Positions 7,552-16,138 are shown, counted from the stretch's first letter. The stretch: DNA of 64,000 nt from Streptantibioticus rubrisoli (GCF_024436055.1 NZ_JANFNH010000001.1:186001-250000); one strand, 5' to 3'. Translations and numbers: made by a program. Notes: generated by a model not told the origin, from the sequence alone.

Positions 7552-9588
7552 ATGGACTCAATGGACTCACCAACCACGCACGTACCGACGACACACCGCA
7601 GGCGCGGCCGGGTCCGGCGTGCCGTACCCTTCCTCGCCGCCGCCACCGCACTGGTGGCCGCGGCCACCGCCGTGGTCGCCAACGCCGGTCCCGCCCGGCC
7701 CGCCACCGCGCCCCGGGTCGACGGCAACCGGGTCGACGTTCCCGTCCAGGGCGGCACCGCCAGCATCGACACCGCGGCACTGCGGGTCATCGCGCGCACC
7801 GACGACGGCCGCACGGTGCGGCTGTCCGACGCACCGGCCACCGCGCCCGGCACCCCCGGCCGCGTCACCGTCTCCGACGGCGCCGCACACTGGAGCTACG
7901 CCGGATCCGGGCTGGACTTCACCGCCCGCGCCGACCACGGACGGCTGAGCGTCACCGCCACCGCGCACCGGGACACCACCTTGAACTGGCCGGTCACCGG
8001 CACCGATCCGGCCGCCGACGCCGTCCAGTTCCCGCGCGGTGAGGGGCTGTCCGTCCCCGTGGGCGACCGCTTCTGGAACTCCTCCGCCGCCGGGCTCGCG
8101 GGCAGCGCCGCCGACATGTCCTCCGACCTGAGCATGCCCATGTGGGGCTACACCCTGCGCGACACCCGGCACGGCGTCAGCTATCTGGTGCCCACCGACA
8201 TCGGCAGCACCCTGCGCTTCAGCTCCGACCAGGGCCGACTGCGCACCACGACCAGCCACCGGTTCTCCCGCACCGGCGCCACCGACGACTACACGGTCAC
8301 CTTCGCGCTGACCGACGGCTCCCTGGTCGCCCCGGCGGTCGACTACCGCGGCTGGCTGTCCCAGCACGGCCAACTCGGCAGCCTGCGCGAGAAGATCGCC
8401 GCCAATCCGCAGAACGCCAAGCTCCTCGGCGCGTTCCACGCCTATCTGTGGGGCGACGCCCGTACCCCCCAGGGTGTGGCCGAGCTGAAGAAGCTGGGCG
8501 TGTCCCGGATGTGGCTCGGCTACGACGCCGACGGCTCGCCGATGAGCGCCGCCGCGGTGGCCGCCGCCAAGAAGGCGGGATATCTGGTCGGGCCGTACGA
8601 CTCATGGGCCAACGGGCAGGACCCGAAGACCTCGGACAGCCCGACCTCCAGCTGGCCAGGCACCGTGTACCCCGACTTCTGCGTACAGGGCGCGGACGGC
8701 AAGCCGGTCCCCGGCTTCCACGACCGCGGCTGCTACCTCAGCTCCCAGGCGTTCGAGCAGGCCGAGCCGGGCCACCACTACCTGGCCGACCGCACCCGGC
8801 AGATGACCGCCAACGGCGTCAACAGCTACTTCCTGGACGTGGACGCCGCTGGCGAGCTGTACCAGGACCACAGCGCCGCGCACCCGATGACCCAGGCCCA
8901 GGACCGGGCCAACCGGCTGGCCCGGATGAAGCGGCTGTCCAGCGGTGACAAGCTGGTCCTCGGCTCGGAGGCGGCAGGCTCCTGGGCCAACCAGGTGCTG
9001 GCCTACGACCATGGTTCCGCCACACCCGTCGCGGACGGCCTGTGGCCGCTGGAGAAGGACAAGCAGGCCTGGGGCGGCTATGCCCCGGCGAAGGCGCCCG
9101 GGGCCTTCTTCAAACCGGTTGACCTGCCCGCCGACCTGGCCACCGCGATGTACGACCCGAAGTACCGGGTGCCGCTCTACGAGACCGCGCTGCACGACTC
9201 CGTGGTCAACGTGGAGCGCTGGGAGCTGCCGTTCGACAAGCTGCCGCAGCAGAAGAACACCCGTGCCCTGCTGGCCATGTTGTACAACGTGCCGCTCAAC
9301 TTCGTGCTGGACGGACCCTCGTTGCGGCAGCACGGCGGCGAACTCGCCGCGCTGCAGAAGTACTTCGCGCCGCTGCACGAGGCCGCTGGCACCCAGCCGA
9401 TGACCTCGTTCCGCTACCTCACCGCCGACCACCAGGTGCAGCGCAGCGAGTTCGGCGACGGAGTGCTGACCGTGACCGCCAACTTCGGCACCACCGCGCA
9501 CGACGGGCTGCCCGGCGGATGCGTGGACGCCGCGTTGCGCGGCGGGCAGGGCAGTCAGCGGCTCTGTCCGGCCAAGGTCACGGGCTGA
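7552..9588 (+). CDS. Exported glycoside hydrolase, GH129/GH101-like
   Basis: About 678 residues from ATG 7552 (a second ATG lies three codons on; no strong ribosome binding site). The N-terminus has a Tat-like or Sec-like basic run (THRRRGRVRRA) and a hydrophobic segment, so the protein is exported. An N-terminal beta-rich region of about 270 residues precedes a barrel-like domain with YFLDVDAAGELY and, about 43 residues later, LGSEAAG. This Asp/Glu spacing resembles the nucleophile and acid-base pair of GH129-type alpha-N-acetylgalactosaminidases. Fold and export are fairly sure; the sugar is inferred. Confidence 0.68.
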   Translation: MDSMDSPTTHVPTTHRRRGRVRRAVPFLAAATALVAAATAVVANAGPARPATAPRVDGNRVDVPVQGGTASIDTAALRVIARTDDGRTVRLSDAPATAPGTPGRVTVSDGAAHWSYAGSGLDFTARADHGRLSVTATAHRDTTLNWPVTGTDPAADAVQFPRGEGLSVPVGDRFWNSSAAGLAGSAADMSSDLSMPMWGYTLRDTRHGVSYLVPTDIGSTLRFSSDQGRLRTTTSHRFSRTGATDDYTVTFALTDGSLVAPAVDYRGWLSQHGQLGSLREKIAANPQNAKLLGAFHAYLWGDARTPQGVAELKKLGVSRMWLGYDADGSPMSAAAVAAAKKAGYLVGPYDSWANGQDPKTSDSPTSSWPGTVYPDFCVQGADGKPVPGFHDRGCYLSSQAFEQAEPGHHYLADRTRQMTANGVNSYFLDVDAAGELYQDHSAAHPMTQAQDRANRLARMKRLSSGDKLVLGSEAAGSWANQVLAYDHGSATPVADGLWPLEKDKQAWGGYAPAKAPGAFFKPVDLPADLATAMYDPKYRVPLYETALHDSVVNVERWELPFDKLPQQKNTRALLAMLYNVPLNFVLDGPSLRQHGGELAALQKYFAPLHEAAGTQPMTSFRYLTADHQVQRSEFGDGVLTVTANFGTTAHDGLPGGCVDAALRGGQGSQRLCPAKVTG

Positions 9589-9721
9589 GGGGGTGAGTTG
9601 ACGCGCGGCGCCACCTGACGCGGCTGACCATGACGATCCGGCCGGACAGGGGGGAAGCGTTTTCGCCATGGACATGGGAGTGTTGTCCCCCGTCCCCCGT
9701 CCTCCGGAAGACAGGAAAACC

Positions 9722-10420
9722 GTGGTCAGAGCAGGCCTGGAGAAGGATCCGGCGGAGGTCTCCGCCATGTTCGACGAAGTCGCGCAGGGCTACGACCGCA
9801 CCCGCGCCCGGCTGTGGCTGGGCCGCATGAACAGCTGGGGCCGGCAGATGGCCGCAAGTGTCTGTGCCGGGCCCGGCCGCCGGATCCTCGATGTGGCGGC
9901 GGGCACCGGCACCTCCGGCATGGCGCTGACCGCCTGCGGCGCGCGGGTCGTGGCCTGCGACTTCTCGGCGAGCATGCTGGCCATCGGCCGCCGTCGGCAC
10001 CCGGCGATGGACTTCGTGGTCGGGGACGGCCACCAACTGCCGTTCGCCGACGGGACGTTCGACGCGGTGACCATCTCCTTCGGGCTGCGCAACGTCGCCG
10101 ACTCCCCTCGGGTGCTGGCCGAGATGCTGCGGGTCACCCGGCCCGGCGGGCTGCTGGCGGTGTGCGAGTTCAGCCTGCCGGTGACACCTGTGCGGCGCGC
10201 CTTGTTCCGCGGCTATCTGCGGCACGTCGTTCCGCTGATCGCCCGCAGGGTGAGCAGCAATCCGGAGGCGTATGCCTACCTGGGTGAGTCCATAGAGGCC
10301 TGGCCGGGTCCGGCGGCCCTCGGGGCGCGGATCGCCGCCGCGGGATGGGACCGGGTGCGCTGGCGCCCGCTGGACGGCGGGGTGGTCCATCTGCACAGCG
10401 GTATCGCCCCGCTGCGCTGA
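9722..10420 (+). CDS. MenG/UbiE-like SAM-dependent methyltransferase
   Basis: A 232-residue class I methyltransferase. GTG 9722 is chosen because the protein then starts MVRAGLEKDPAEVSAMFDEV, matching the usual N-terminus of actinobacterial demethylmenaquinone methyltransferases. SAM motif I is ILDVAAGTGTSG, followed by VVACDFSASML and the UbiE-type FGLRNVAD. The family adds the last ring methyl group of menaquinone or methylates a related quinone-like substrate. No other menaquinone genes lie nearby, so this may be a paralogue with a specialised substrate. A perfect palindrome terminator follows. Confidence 0.82.
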   Translation: MVRAGLEKDPAEVSAMFDEVAQGYDRTRARLWLGRMNSWGRQMAASVCAGPGRRILDVAAGTGTSGMALTACGARVVACDFSASMLAIGRRRHPAMDFVVGDGHQLPFADGTFDAVTISFGLRNVADSPRVLAEMLRVTRPGGLLAVCEFSLPVTPVRRALFRGYLRHVVPLIARRVSSNPEAYAYLGESIEAWPGPAALGARIAAAGWDRVRWRPLDGGVVHLHSGIAPLR

Positions 10421-10424
10421 CCGG

Positions 10425-10456
10425 GCGTCGGGGGGCGGCGCGCCGCCCCCCGACGC
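10425..10456 (+). terminator. 32-base perfect palindrome terminator
   Basis: GCGTCGGGGGGCGGCG (10425-10440) is followed at once by its reverse complement (10441-10456), five bases after the methyltransferase stop. Confidence 0.75.
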
Positions 10457-10503
10457 GCGCTGTCGGAATGCCTGCGCGGGCAGCGGGGGGAAGAATCGGC
10501 AGC

Positions 10504-11079
10504 ATGTCTGAGAAAGAGATCCTGCGCCGACACGAAGAGGCGATCGACTTCTTCACCACCACGGTGCGCGCGGTGCGCGACGACCAGTGGCACGCTCCCA
10601 CTCCCTGCACCGAGTGGTCCGTGCGTGAGCTGGTCAACCATCTGACCGTGGAACAGCTGTGGGTGCCCGACCTGGTGCTCGACGGGTCGACCATCGCGGA
10701 CGTGGGCGACGCGTACGACGGGGACCAGCTCGGTGACGATCCGGTGGGCGCCTGGGACCGTGCCTCGGCCGCGTCCTACGAGGCGTTCCGCATCCCGGGC
10801 GCACTGGAGCGCACCGTCCATCTGTCCTACGGCGACACCTCGGCGAGCGCCTACTGCGCCCAGATGACCACGGACGCCGCCGTCCACGCCTGGGACCTGG
10901 CCCGGGCGATCGGCGCCGACGAGAAGATGCCGGAAGGGCTGGCCGCCGCCTGTCTGCGCGAGGTCGAGCCCTATGCGAAGGGCCTGTCCAGCAGCGGCCT
11001 GTTCGAACAGCCGGTCAAGCCGCCGGCCGGGGCGGATGACCAGACGAAGCTCCTGTGCCTGCTGGGGCGGCGCCCCTAG
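10504..11079 (+). CDS. TIGR03086-type maleylpyruvate-isomerase-like protein
   Basis: A 191-residue four-helix DinB/mycothiol-transferase-like protein. The N-terminus (MSEKEILRRHEEAIDFF), TPCTEWSVRELVNHL and DAAVHAWDLARAIG are characteristic of the TIGR03086 metal-binding family, with histidines in the NHL and VHAWDL motifs placed to bind a divalent metal. Related enzymes use mycothiol as cofactor. The substrate is unknown. The gene stands alone, with hairpins on both sides. Confidence 0.85.
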   Translation: MSEKEILRRHEEAIDFFTTTVRAVRDDQWHAPTPCTEWSVRELVNHLTVEQLWVPDLVLDGSTIADVGDAYDGDQLGDDPVGAWDRASAASYEAFRIPGALERTVHLSYGDTSASAYCAQMTTDAAVHAWDLARAIGADEKMPEGLAAACLREVEPYAKGLSSSGLFEQPVKPPAGADDQTKLLCLLGRRP

Positions 11080-11228
11080 GGCGGCCCAGCGCGGACGGTC
11101 GGGCGTGGACCTCGATCTCGGACTTCATCCGGGCGTCCGCCAGACCGCGCACCGTCATCGCCGCGGCCGGGCGGACCTCGCCGAAGCGTCGACGCAGCGT
11201 CGGCCAGCACGGCTCACCGCTCGGCATG

Positions 11229-11260
11229 CGACGGTCCCCGGCGGTTGCCGGGGACCGTCG
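11229..11260. terminator. 13-bp hairpin between convergent genes
   Basis: CGACGGTCCCCGG (11229-11241) pairs with CCGGGGACCGTCG (11248-11260) around a 6-nt loop. It ends 26 bases before the stop of the convergent His-rich gene. Confidence 0.75.
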
Positions 11261-11286
11261 ATCGACGTGCCGCTGGGGGCGCCGGG

Positions 11287-11496
11287 TCAGGGGCGCTCGA
11301 ACAGGCCCCGGTGGTCGCGCCAGGCCCAGGGGGCTGACCAGCCGTCGTTCCAGAGTTGGCGCATGTTGTGGTGATGGCCGCAGTGGCTGTGGTGGTGCCA
11401 GGCGGGCGTCATCGCCTGGGCCACACCGGACAGCGGCAGGACGACGGCGGCCGACATGAAGGCGACAGCGGCGCCACGGACGAGGGACTTCTTCAC
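11287..11496 (-). CDS. His-rich secreted mini-protein
   Basis: No family recognised. ATG 11496 follows AGGAG at good spacing. The 69-residue product has a clear signal peptide (MKKSLVRG, hydrophobic core, cleavage after AQA near residue 28) and a mature part of only about 41 residues. The mature N-terminus contains HHHSHCGHHH, six His around one Cys, followed by a Trp-rich segment (WNDGWSAPWAW). Such clusters bind Zn, Ni or Cu, so an extracellular metal chaperone or metal-dependent peptide is plausible. It is divergent from a chaplin gene across 324 bases. Existence is well supported by the ribosome binding site and signal peptide; function is open. Confidence 0.75.
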   Translation of the reverse strand: MKKSLVRGAAVAFMSAAVVLPLSGVAQAMTPAWHHHSHCGHHHNMRQLWNDGWSAPWAWRDHRGLFERP

Positions 11497-11820
11497 GTTG
11501 AGCTCCTCGAAACGTGCCAGTGAGACTTTATGGCGCTATGTGGGCAGTGCCGGTCTGTCGCGGTGAGCTGGGTGTCCGCTGCTCCATCGGGGCGGTGGGC
11601 TGTCTGGTGCGTCGTCAAACCGGAGGGGCTCGGATCTGATGGCGGTGCGGTGCGGGGGATTTCGCCGGTTGCGTCACGATTGGGCCGACTGCTGTACGAG
11701 TATTCACCTGTTCGAGGGGCATTGCGCCACAAACGGTGCATCTACGCGTTGGTCAGTGTCCCTGGCCGCTGTCGGCGGGGAGCGTGATCCGCTGTTCTTC
11801 ATGCATGAAAGGAATTGACC
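11497..11820. other. Divergent intergenic region upstream of chaplin
   Basis: Control DNA for the His-rich peptide (minus) and the chaplin (plus). The stretch near 11680-11760 is less GC-rich than its surroundings and should hold the chaplin promoter. I could not match a known developmental sigma-factor box with confidence. An 85-codon frame at 11530-11787 has no ribosome binding site and is not called. Confidence 0.5.
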
Positions 11821-12060
11821 ATGTCGCGAATCGCCAAGGCGCTCGTGGTGACCGCTGTGAGTGGGGCCGCTGTCGCGAGCAGCGCTGGAATGGCCGCGGC
11901 TGACGCCGGTGCGGGGGCCGTCGCGGTCGGCTCTCCGGGTGTCATCTCGGGCAATGCCATCCAGGTGCCGGTCAGCGTCCCGATCAACCTGTGCGGCAAC
12001 ACGATCGACATCATCGGCATCCTCAACCCGGCCTTCGGCAACGCCTGCACCACCAGGTAA
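11821..12060 (+). CDS. Short chaplin
   Basis: A 79-residue secreted hydrophobic surface protein. ATG 11821 follows AAAGGA. After a signal peptide (MSRIAKALVV to about residue 30) comes one chaplin domain with the signature GSPGVISGN, then VPINLCGN and a second Cys in FGNAC. Short chaplins polymerise into amyloid-like films on aerial hyphae and spores. No LPXTG signal or second domain is present, so it belongs to the short (ChpD-H-like) class. A second short chaplin lies at 49848-50096. Confidence 0.95.
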   Translation: MSRIAKALVVTAVSGAAVASSAGMAAADAGAGAVAVGSPGVISGNAIQVPVSVPINLCGNTIDIIGILNPAFGNACTTR

Positions 12061-12105
12061 GCCGTCGCGGGGCGCCCGCCCCGCTCCGGCCGAAGGCTCT
12101 TGCGC

Positions 12106-12142
12106 ACGGCGCCCACCCGTGGTTCCTCCGGGTGGGCGCCGT
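12106..12142 (+). terminator. 14-bp hairpin after chaplin
   Basis: ACGGCGCCCACCCG (12106-12119) and CGGGTGGGCGCCGT (12129-12142) form a perfect stem with a 9-nt loop. Confidence 0.8.
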
Positions 12143-12366
12143 CGTGTGTCGGGGCGCACTGGGTCCTTCGGCGAACTCGCCGCGTGAACCGGTGGGTTGG
12201 CGAACACGTCGCATCAACCGATCGGTGGATGCCGATCAACCACCCGGTGGGCACGCCGCGTCCACCACACCGATCTGCCCGTCCAACCGGTCGGGCGACG
12301 CGTGGGGGCGGGTCCGCACGGGACGCTTTGAGTGGCCTGGGAACAGCGGATGAGGAGTTGATCGGC
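12143..12366 (+). promoter_or_regulatory. Upstream region of ABC/two-component operon with a 20-bp palindrome
   Basis: No gene is seen in this gap. CATCAACCG-ATCGGTGGATG (12212-12231) is an 18/20 palindrome, and further GGTGGG and CAACC repeats surround it. It lies about 135 bases before the first gene of the ABC exporter and histidine-kinase operon and could be the site of the encoded response regulator. Confidence 0.4.
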
Positions 12367-13269
12367 ATGGCGGTCATCGAGGTCGCGGACCTCACCAAGA
12401 CATACGGCGGACACACCGCGCTGGACGGTGTCTCCTTCACCGTCGAGGACGGCGAGATCTTCGGACTGCTCGGTCCGAACGGCGCTGGGAAGACCACGAC
12501 GGTGGAGTGCGTCGAGGGGCTGCGGCGCGCCGATTCGGGCACGGTACGGGTCCTGGGCCTGGACCCGGTGCGGCAGGGGCGTGAACTGCGCCGCCGGATA
12601 GGCGTACAGCTACAGCGGGCGCATCTGCCCGACACCCTGCGGGTCCGAGAGGCGCTCGACCTCTACGCCTCCTTCTACCCGAGTCCTCGGAACCTGGGTG
12701 AACTGCTCGCCGAGTGGGGCCTGGAAGACCAACGCGAGGTGATGTTCGGCAAGTTGTCGGGCGGGCAGAAGCAGCGGCTGTTCATAGCGCTCGCGCTGGT
12801 CGGCGATCCGCGTGTGGTCTTCCTTGACGAACTCACCACCGGTTTGGACCCGCAGGCCCGCCGCGCCATCTGGGAGTTGGTCCGGCAACTGCGAGACGGC
12901 GGGGTGACGGTCGTCCTGGTCTCCCACTTCATGGACGAGGTGGCCGCGCTGTGCGACCGCGCCGCCATCCTCGACCGGGGCCGGATCGTCGCGGAGGGCA
13001 CTCCCGGCGAGCTGATATACGGCTCCGGTGCGCACAGCGCGCTGAGCTTCCGGACCATCGAGGAGCTCGACCTGTCGGCGCTGGCCGAGTTGTCCAGCGT
13101 CACCCGGGTCGAGCGTTGCGCGGAGACGGTGGTGGTCAGCGGCACCGGATCGGTGATCGACGAGGTCACCGCCCTGCTCGCCCGCAACCGGATCGTCGTG
13201 TCCAACCTGCGCATCCACGAGCGCAGCCTCGACGACGCGTATGTCGCCATCACCGGACGCGGCAGGTGA
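12367..13269 (+). CDS. ABC exporter ATP-binding protein
   Basis: A 300-residue ATPase of the DrrA type. ATG 12367 follows GAGGAG. Walker A GPNGAGKTT, signature LSGGQKQR, Walker B VVFLDELTTGLDP and the H-loop His in VLVSHFMDE are all present; the Walker B reads DELT rather than the commoner DEPT. A C-terminal domain of about 80 residues follows the ATPase core, as in drug or lipid exporters. The permease gene follows after 38 bases, and a histidine kinase and response regulator are coupled to it, so the transporter is probably controlled by, or reports to, that two-component system. Confidence 0.93.
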   Translation: MAVIEVADLTKTYGGHTALDGVSFTVEDGEIFGLLGPNGAGKTTTVECVEGLRRADSGTVRVLGLDPVRQGRELRRRIGVQLQRAHLPDTLRVREALDLYASFYPSPRNLGELLAEWGLEDQREVMFGKLSGGQKQRLFIALALVGDPRVVFLDELTTGLDPQARRAIWELVRQLRDGGVTVVLVSHFMDEVAALCDRAAILDRGRIVAEGTPGELIYGSGAHSALSFRTIEELDLSALAELSSVTRVERCAETVVVSGTGSVIDEVTALLARNRIVVSNLRIHERSLDDAYVAITGRGR

Positions 13270-13307
13270 AGTCCACCACCCACCACATCGCCCAGCAGGG
13301 GAAGACG

Positions 13308-14048
13308 ATGTACGCCCTACGTAAACTCACCATCACCGAAGGGCGGTTGTTCCTACGGGATCCGGCCGCCGCCTTCTTCACCCTGGTCTTTCCGGTACTG
13401 CTGCTGGCGGTCCTCGGCGCCGTCCCCGCGTTCCGCAGGACGACGCCGAAACTGCACGGCCTGTCGACCATAGAGGTCTACGCGCCGGTGATGGTCGTCT
13501 TCACACTCGTCATGCTGGCCATGAACGGCATGGCGCCGGTCCTCACCGCCTACCGGGAGAAGGGCGTACTGCGGCGAATATCGGCCAGCCCGGTGCCCGC
13601 GGCGATGATCTTGGCGGCCCTGACCATCCTCTACGCCGTGGTCTCCGTCGTCTCCCTGGCGCTGGTCGCGGTGGTGGGGCGGCTCGCCTTCCACATCGCG
13701 CTGCCCCGGGCGCCGTTGGCCTTCCTGGTCGCCTTCCTGCTGGCCGCGGCCTCACTGTTCGCCGCCGGTATGCTGCTCGCGGCGCTGGCGCCGTCCGCCA
13801 AGGCGGGCAACGCCATCGGCATCGCGTGTTTCTTCCCGCTGATGTTCTTCTCAGGACTGTGGGTGCCGCGCGATCTGATGCCCGGCGTACTGCGCCGCGC
13901 AGGGGACTTCATACCGAGCGGTGCCGCCACCGACGCGGTGCTTGACGCCTGGCACGGTCAATGGCCGCACACCGGTGATCTGGCGATGATGACGGTGTTC
14001 GCCCTGGTCGCCGGGGGCGCGGCGGCCAAACTCTTCCGCTGGGAGTGA
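13308..14048 (+). CDS. ABC-2 type exporter permease
   Basis: A 246-residue integral membrane subunit with about six hydrophobic segments (near residues 20-40, 57-77, 103-125, 130-160, 168-188 and 225-243) and the ABC-2 family pattern SGLWVPRDLMPGVLR. It pairs with the preceding ATPase to make a dimeric exporter, probably for a drug, lipid or peptide. Its stop overlaps a possible GTG start of the histidine kinase gene, showing translational coupling. Confidence 0.92.
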   Translation: MYALRKLTITEGRLFLRDPAAAFFTLVFPVLLLAVLGAVPAFRRTTPKLHGLSTIEVYAPVMVVFTLVMLAMNGMAPVLTAYREKGVLRRISASPVPAAMILAALTILYAVVSVVSLALVAVVGRLAFHIALPRAPLAFLVAFLLAAASLFAAGMLLAALAPSAKAGNAIGIACFFPLMFFSGLWVPRDLMPGVLRRAGDFIPSGAATDAVLDAWHGQWPHTGDLAMMTVFALVAGGAAAKLFRWE

Positions 14049-14095
14049 GCCCGAACCAGCAGGAACAGACAGCGGGGAGAGGGGGGCCGAACGCC

Positions 14096-15436
14096 ATGGC
14101 CGGTGGAAGGGGGGTCAAGCCGACCACGGACGAGGACGCACGGCTGGAGCTGTGGGAGAAGCGGCTGCAGGCCATGCTGGTCTATCTGCCGTACACGGCG
14201 CTGGTGGTCTCCGTCCTGCTGGCGGCGACGGTTCCGGTTCCGACGGCGAAGCCTTTCCCGTACTGCCTCTCCCTGTCCGTGGCGGCGCTCGGTTGGCTGC
14301 TGTTGCGGTCGGTGCTGGACCGCTACGACCACTACGACCGGTTCGCAGGCGACGACCATGGGCGCCTGTGGGTGACGGTGCTGCACTTCAGCGGCCTTAT
14401 CGCGCTGATCTTCCTGATGACCCTGGCTGACCCGGTCTTCGGGTACTTCGGCTTCGCGGGGTATCTGCACGCCATGCGCTATCTGCGCGGGGGCTGGCGG
14501 ATTGTAGGGGGGTTGGTGACGGCCATGCCGGTGTCCGTTTCGCAGACGGGTGGGATGCTGCCGACGACCAGCGCGGCCTTCGTCAACCTGGCGGTGGCGT
14601 TCTTGTTCAACGTGGTCTCGGTCGGCGCGGTGATCGCCCTGGACGGCATCACCGAGCGGCAGAGCAACCGCAGGAAGGCCTCCAACGCGGCCCTGAGCAC
14701 CGCCACCGTACGGCTGGCGGCGATGCTCGCCGAGAACCGCGGGCTGCACGCCCAACTGATCAGCCAGGCCCGGGAGGCGGGTGTGCTGGACGAACGCCAG
14801 CGCATGGCCCGGGAGATCCATGACACCCTGGCCCAGGCGCTCGCCGGGATCGTCACCCAGCTGCACGCCGCCGACCAGGCACGCGAGCGCGGCGGCCCGG
14901 ACGCCGACCGTCGCCATCTGGTGAACGCGGCGCGGTTGGCCAGGGAGGGCCTGGCCGACGCCCGGCGCGCGGTACGCGCGCTGCGGCCCGAGCCGCTGGA
15001 GCAGGCAGGGCTGCCCGCCGCACTGGCCGAGGCGGTCGGCCAGTGGCGCGAACTGCACGGCACCGAGGCGAAGTTGACCATCACCGGCACCGCCCGGCCG
15101 CTCCACCCCGAGGTGGAGATAACGCTGCTGCGGGCGGCACAGGAGGCGCTGGCCAACGTGGCAAAGCACGCGGGGGCGTCCCGCGTCGGACTGACCCTGT
15201 CGTACATGGAGGACGTGGTGACCCTGGACGTACGTGACGACGGCGCGGGTTTCGACCCGCTGACCCTGCCGGAGCCGGGCAGCGCCGGGGCGGAGGGTGG
15301 TGGCTTCGGGCTGACCGTGATGCGCCAGCGGGTGCGGCGGCTCAGCGGGAGGCTGGAGGTCGAGTCGGAGTGCGGCGGCGGTACGGCGGTGTCCGCCACG
15401 CTTCCGGCGATCGGCCGGGATGGCCTCGATGGTTGA
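14096..15436 (+). CDS. Sensor histidine kinase, NarL/DesK type
   Basis: About 446 residues from ATG 14096, which has a G-rich Shine-Dalgarno run; a GTG at 14045 that overlaps the permease stop is an alternative adding 17 residues. Five to six membrane segments fill residues 25-185. The dimerisation and phosphoacceptor motif is MAREIHDTLAQALAGI (His242), of the HisKA_3 class. The ATPase domain shows EALANVAKHAGA (N box), DVRDDGAGFD and GFGLTVMRQRV. Long extracytoplasmic loops are absent, so it probably senses within the membrane, in line with its coupling to an exporter. Confidence 0.93.
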   Translation: MAGGRGVKPTTDEDARLELWEKRLQAMLVYLPYTALVVSVLLAATVPVPTAKPFPYCLSLSVAALGWLLLRSVLDRYDHYDRFAGDDHGRLWVTVLHFSGLIALIFLMTLADPVFGYFGFAGYLHAMRYLRGGWRIVGGLVTAMPVSVSQTGGMLPTTSAAFVNLAVAFLFNVVSVGAVIALDGITERQSNRRKASNAALSTATVRLAAMLAENRGLHAQLISQAREAGVLDERQRMAREIHDTLAQALAGIVTQLHAADQARERGGPDADRRHLVNAARLAREGLADARRAVRALRPEPLEQAGLPAALAEAVGQWRELHGTEAKLTITGTARPLHPEVEITLLRAAQEALANVAKHAGASRVGLTLSYMEDVVTLDVRDDGAGFDPLTLPEPGSAGAEGGGFGLTVMRQRVRRLSGRLEVESECGGGTAVSATLPAIGRDGLDG

Positions 15437-16097
15437 GACCCCCGGGTGCGGCGCTCCGGTTCGGTTGCTGATCGCCGATGACCACCCGGTGGTACGGGAC
15501 GGGTTGCGCGGGATGTTCGCCGGTGACCCCGGTTTCGAGGTGGTGGCCGAGGCGGGGGACGGCGCGGAGGCGGTGGTGCTGGCCGAGCGGTTGGGGCCGG
15601 ACGTGGTGCTGATGGATCTGCGGATGCCGCGACTGGACGGGGTCTGCGCGATCCGCGCCATGGCCGAACGCGGCCTGTCCGCTCGGGTGTTGGTGCTCAC
15701 CACGTATGACACCGACAGCGATGTGCTGCCCGCGGTCAAGGCGGGGGCCACCGGCTACCTGCTCAAGGACACCGCACGGGACGAACTGGTCCGGGCGGTG
15801 CGGGCGGCGGCGCGGGGTGAGTCGGTGCTGTCTCCCACAGTGGCCAGCCGGGTGCTCGGGCAGGTGCGCGCTCCGGAACAAGAGCCGCTCAGTCCACGGG
15901 AGATCGAGGTGCTGGGGCTGGTCGCCGCCGGTTCCACCAACCGGGAGACGGCGGCTCGGCTGTTCATCAGCGAGGCCACGGTCAAGACCCATCTGCTGCA
16001 CATCTACGCCAAGCTCGGCGTGAAGGACCGGGCCGCCGCGGTCGCGGTCGCCTACGAGAAGGGGCTGTTGCGGGCACCCAGTGGTCAACCGCGTTAA
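15420..16097 (+). CDS. LuxR/NarL-family response regulator
   Basis: A 225-residue regulator overlapping the kinase gene by 17 bases (a second ATG at 15429 is also possible). The receiver has DD at 20-21, phosphoacceptor Asp66 (VVLMDLRMP), Thr in VLVLTTYD and Lys in YLLKD. A C-terminal helix-turn-helix starts LSPREIEVLGLVAAG and includes SEATVKTHLLHIY. It is the partner of the preceding kinase, and its likely target is the operon's own upstream region. Confidence 0.94.
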   Translation: MASMVETPGCGAPVRLLIADDHPVVRDGLRGMFAGDPGFEVVAEAGDGAEAVVLAERLGPDVVLMDLRMPRLDGVCAIRAMAERGLSARVLVLTTYDTDSDVLPAVKAGATGYLLKDTARDELVRAVRAAARGESVLSPTVASRVLGQVRAPEQEPLSPREIEVLGLVAAGSTNRETAARLFISEATVKTHLLHIYAKLGVKDRAAAVAVAYEKGLLRAPSGQPR

Positions 16098-16109
16098 TTG
16101 TTAGGAGTA

Positions 16110-16138
16110 TTGACAGTCGCTTGGTCTAGTCCAATCAT
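16110..16138 (+). promoter_or_regulatory. Chitinase promoter with DasR-type (dre) operator
   Basis: TTGACA (16110-16115) is followed by TTGGTCTAGTCCAA (16121-16134). The core TGGTCTAGTCCA differs by one base from the DasR consensus TGGTCTAGACCA and lies between the -35 and the expected -10 (about 16133-16138). In streptomycetes DasR links chitin and N-acetylglucosamine use to development, so GlcNAc-responsive control of the following gene is expected. Confidence 0.85.

Noticed and set aside
12100-12366. Extended N-terminus for the ABC ATPase
   Set aside because: The added 89 residues are Arg/Pro/Thr-rich and overlap a terminator hairpin and a palindrome; GAGGAG before ATG 12367 and the family start MAVIEVADLTK fix the start.
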